Below, in pieces: positions 16,349 through 17,466 of a stretch of 17,466 bases of DNA (position 1 is its first letter; each line of letters begins with the position of its first letter). Below the pieces are notes generated by a model. That model did no database searches, was not told the DNA's origin, and worked only from the letters and a program-made list of their open reading frames with translations. This stretch comes from an uncultured Bacteroidales bacterium (GTDB lineage: Bacteria; Bacteroidota; Bacteroidia; Bacteroidales; Tenuifilaceae): the NCBI GenBank assembly GCA_937915475.1, contig CALGIR010000207.1, positions 1-17,466 of the forward strand, in the 5' to 3' direction. The translations under genes were made by a program, and so were the position numbers.

Positions 16349-16984
16349 ATGACAGCTGGTAGATATCTATTAATTGTTTTTTTTACAATGTTGTGGTTAC
16401 CTAATTATGCCCAATCACAAACATTTGTTGTTGGAGATAGTTTTGATTATCCTACTTTCTCATATTTTGATGAATCAGCAAATGCTGGTCTGTTGGCTGT
16501 GCTTAAAAACGGATACATAGCACTGCAAGACGAAGGCAAACAAGCGAAAATTGATTCGAAATCCGAGGCGTATGAAAGAACCGATTATCAATATAAACGA
16601 GTTGTAAAGTTTGTTCTAATTGCCTTGTCAATAGGAATACTACTGCTACTGCTTGCTTTTATTTGGGTAGGGTTGCTACGGAAACAAATCAAGAAGAAAA
16701 CAAAGAGAATTTCCCTTAAAAATAAAGCTTTACGTGAAAGGGAGGAGCGACTTCAGCTTATTATTAATTTATCAGATGAGGGCGTAATTATTCTTCAGAA
16801 CTTTAAATTTGTTTTAGTAAATCCAAAAGTACTTGAGATATCTGGCAGAGATGAAGATGAGCTTAAAAAGATGCTGTTTTTAGATTTGATTCATCCAGAA
16901 GACCGTGAATTCACAAAAAATAATTGGGAGAAAAGGTTAAAAGGCGAAACTCTACTTTACCCTCGATTTGTAAAGATGCTTTAA
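16349..16984 (+). pseudogene. Remnant of a sensor kinase: broken solute-binding domain, TM, partial PAS
   Basis: The open frame gives 211 residues. A signal peptide (1-23) is followed by FVVGDSFDYPTFSYFDE, the first strand of an SBP_bac_3-type periplasmic solute-binding domain. After about residue 46 the sequence passes directly to NGYIALQDEGKQAKIDSKSE, which resembles the last helix of the same domain (usually NxGLxxLKxxGxYxxIxxKW). About 150-190 residues of domain core are therefore missing without a frame shift. Then come a transmembrane helix (about 87-109), a basic coiled linker and a PAS domain (about 133-210) that stops at RFVKML. HisKA and ATPase domains are absent. The last 33 bases overlap the 3' end of the opposite HlyD gene. 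It is most likely a remnant of a BvgS-like hybrid kinase. A membrane-anchored short protein could still be made. Confidence 0.75.
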
Positions 16985-17466
16985 AGGGCTGAACAGCCTT
17001 TGGAGTAGCGATAGATCCTCGGTTGTTATCTCGGCTATGCCCTGCAACTCGCGATCGAACTGAATGGCTACACCATAGCTGGTTGTTGTGCCATTTGGCA
17101 ACTCGGCTAATGCTGGGTAACCCTTATCGGTGTAACCCGACGATACGCTTCGGATAAACCCTTCGACCATACCAAACTCCATATATGAGTAGCCATCGAG
17201 CTTTATATTTACACGCTGCCCAGGTTTTACCTTGCCTGCGCCAGCAAAAGGGATAACCAAACGAGCCTGCACTTCGCCAATGGTCTCTGGCGTAATTGCA
17301 AATAGGGAAACCCCTGCGGTTACCTCCTGCAAATCGCTCCAGATACTCATAAACGTTAACCTACCCGTTGATGTAGATACCAACAAATAATTCTTCTCCC
17401 AACTTGCAAGCGCTGTATTAGCCCCATAAATCATCGGACTAAGTTATAGATAAAAATCTGTAATTT
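16952..17466 (-). pseudogene. HlyD-family membrane fusion protein, 3' part with in-frame stop
   Basis: On the - strand, the frame from 17434 down to the TAG at 16952-16954 encodes 160 residues of the C-terminal half of an HlyD-type periplasmic adaptor, the link between an inner-membrane ABC transporter and an outer-membrane TolC-like channel. Visible are the lipoyl/barrel segments WEKNYLLVSTSTGRLTF, SDLQEVTAGVSLFAITPE, the motif GKVKPGQRVNIKLDGY (67-82) and the C-terminal stretch QGIAEITTEDLSLLQRLF. The barrel C-terminus looks complete. Read beyond the first Met toward the window edge, the same frame shows LSP, then TAA (complement of 17444-17446), then ITDFYL, which reads like a plausible continuation of the coiled-coil region. 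So the gene probably continues outside the window and is cut by a nonsense codon. A truncation starting here is the alternative. It converges with the sensor remnant and overlaps it by 33 bases. Confidence 0.65.

Noticed and set aside
1..17466. CRISPR arrays, tRNA or rRNA genes, insertion sequences
   Set aside because: I saw no regularly spaced repeats, tRNA-like cloverleaf, rRNA signature or transposase-like protein on either strand.

Overview
The window looks like chromosomal DNA of a member of the Bacteroidota, probably Bacteroidales-like. The evidence is a secreted peptidase ending in a type IX secretion (T9SS) C-terminal sorting domain, a PafA-family alkaline phosphatase homologue, promoters of the Bacteroidota type (TTTG-like -33 and TAnnTTTG -7), and A-rich leaders instead of Shine-Dalgarno sites. 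There is no rRNA or tRNA, so the genus cannot be fixed.

Left part (1-7900), all on the + strand: the 3' end of a dihydrolipoamide dehydrogenase gene with a good terminator; a YchF-family P-loop ATPase with unusual switch regions, behind a well-formed promoter; a structured 120-base gap; a 61-residue two-helix membrane protein; a 1096-residue M14 zinc carboxypeptidase with many beta-sandwich modules and a T9SS tail; a secreted PafA-family protein that has lost most metal-binding and catalytic residues and is probably a pseudoenzyme; and a lipoprotein with two META (HslJ-like) domains.

Middle part (7900-13220), + strand: a 1005-residue protein that joins two receiver-like domains to the ATP-grasp (pyruvate/PEP-binding) half of PEP synthase without the phosphohistidine part; NADP-type glutamate dehydrogenase with a strong terminator; and an OsmC-family peroxidase-like protein with its own promoter. 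These look like stable housekeeping and stress functions.

Right part (13220-17466): a zone of gene decay in signalling genes. An intact membrane histidine kinase and a single-domain response regulator (one base apart) sit between the broken 3' end of a hybrid histidine kinase (N-terminal part gone, ATP-site Asp changed to Gly, in-frame TAA in the receiver) and a sensor-kinase remnant (periplasmic solute-binding domain almost wholly missing in frame, protein cut off inside its PAS domain). The remnant collides tail to tail with the 3' part of an HlyD-family membrane fusion protein gene on the - strand, which also carries an in-frame TAA near the window edge. No transposase, integrase or CRISPR array is visible.

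The best leads are the PafA-like pseudoenzyme, the receiver/ATP-grasp fusion, the YchF with altered switch I, and the decay zone with its internally deleted sensor. All family calls come from reading motifs by eye; no database search was possible.
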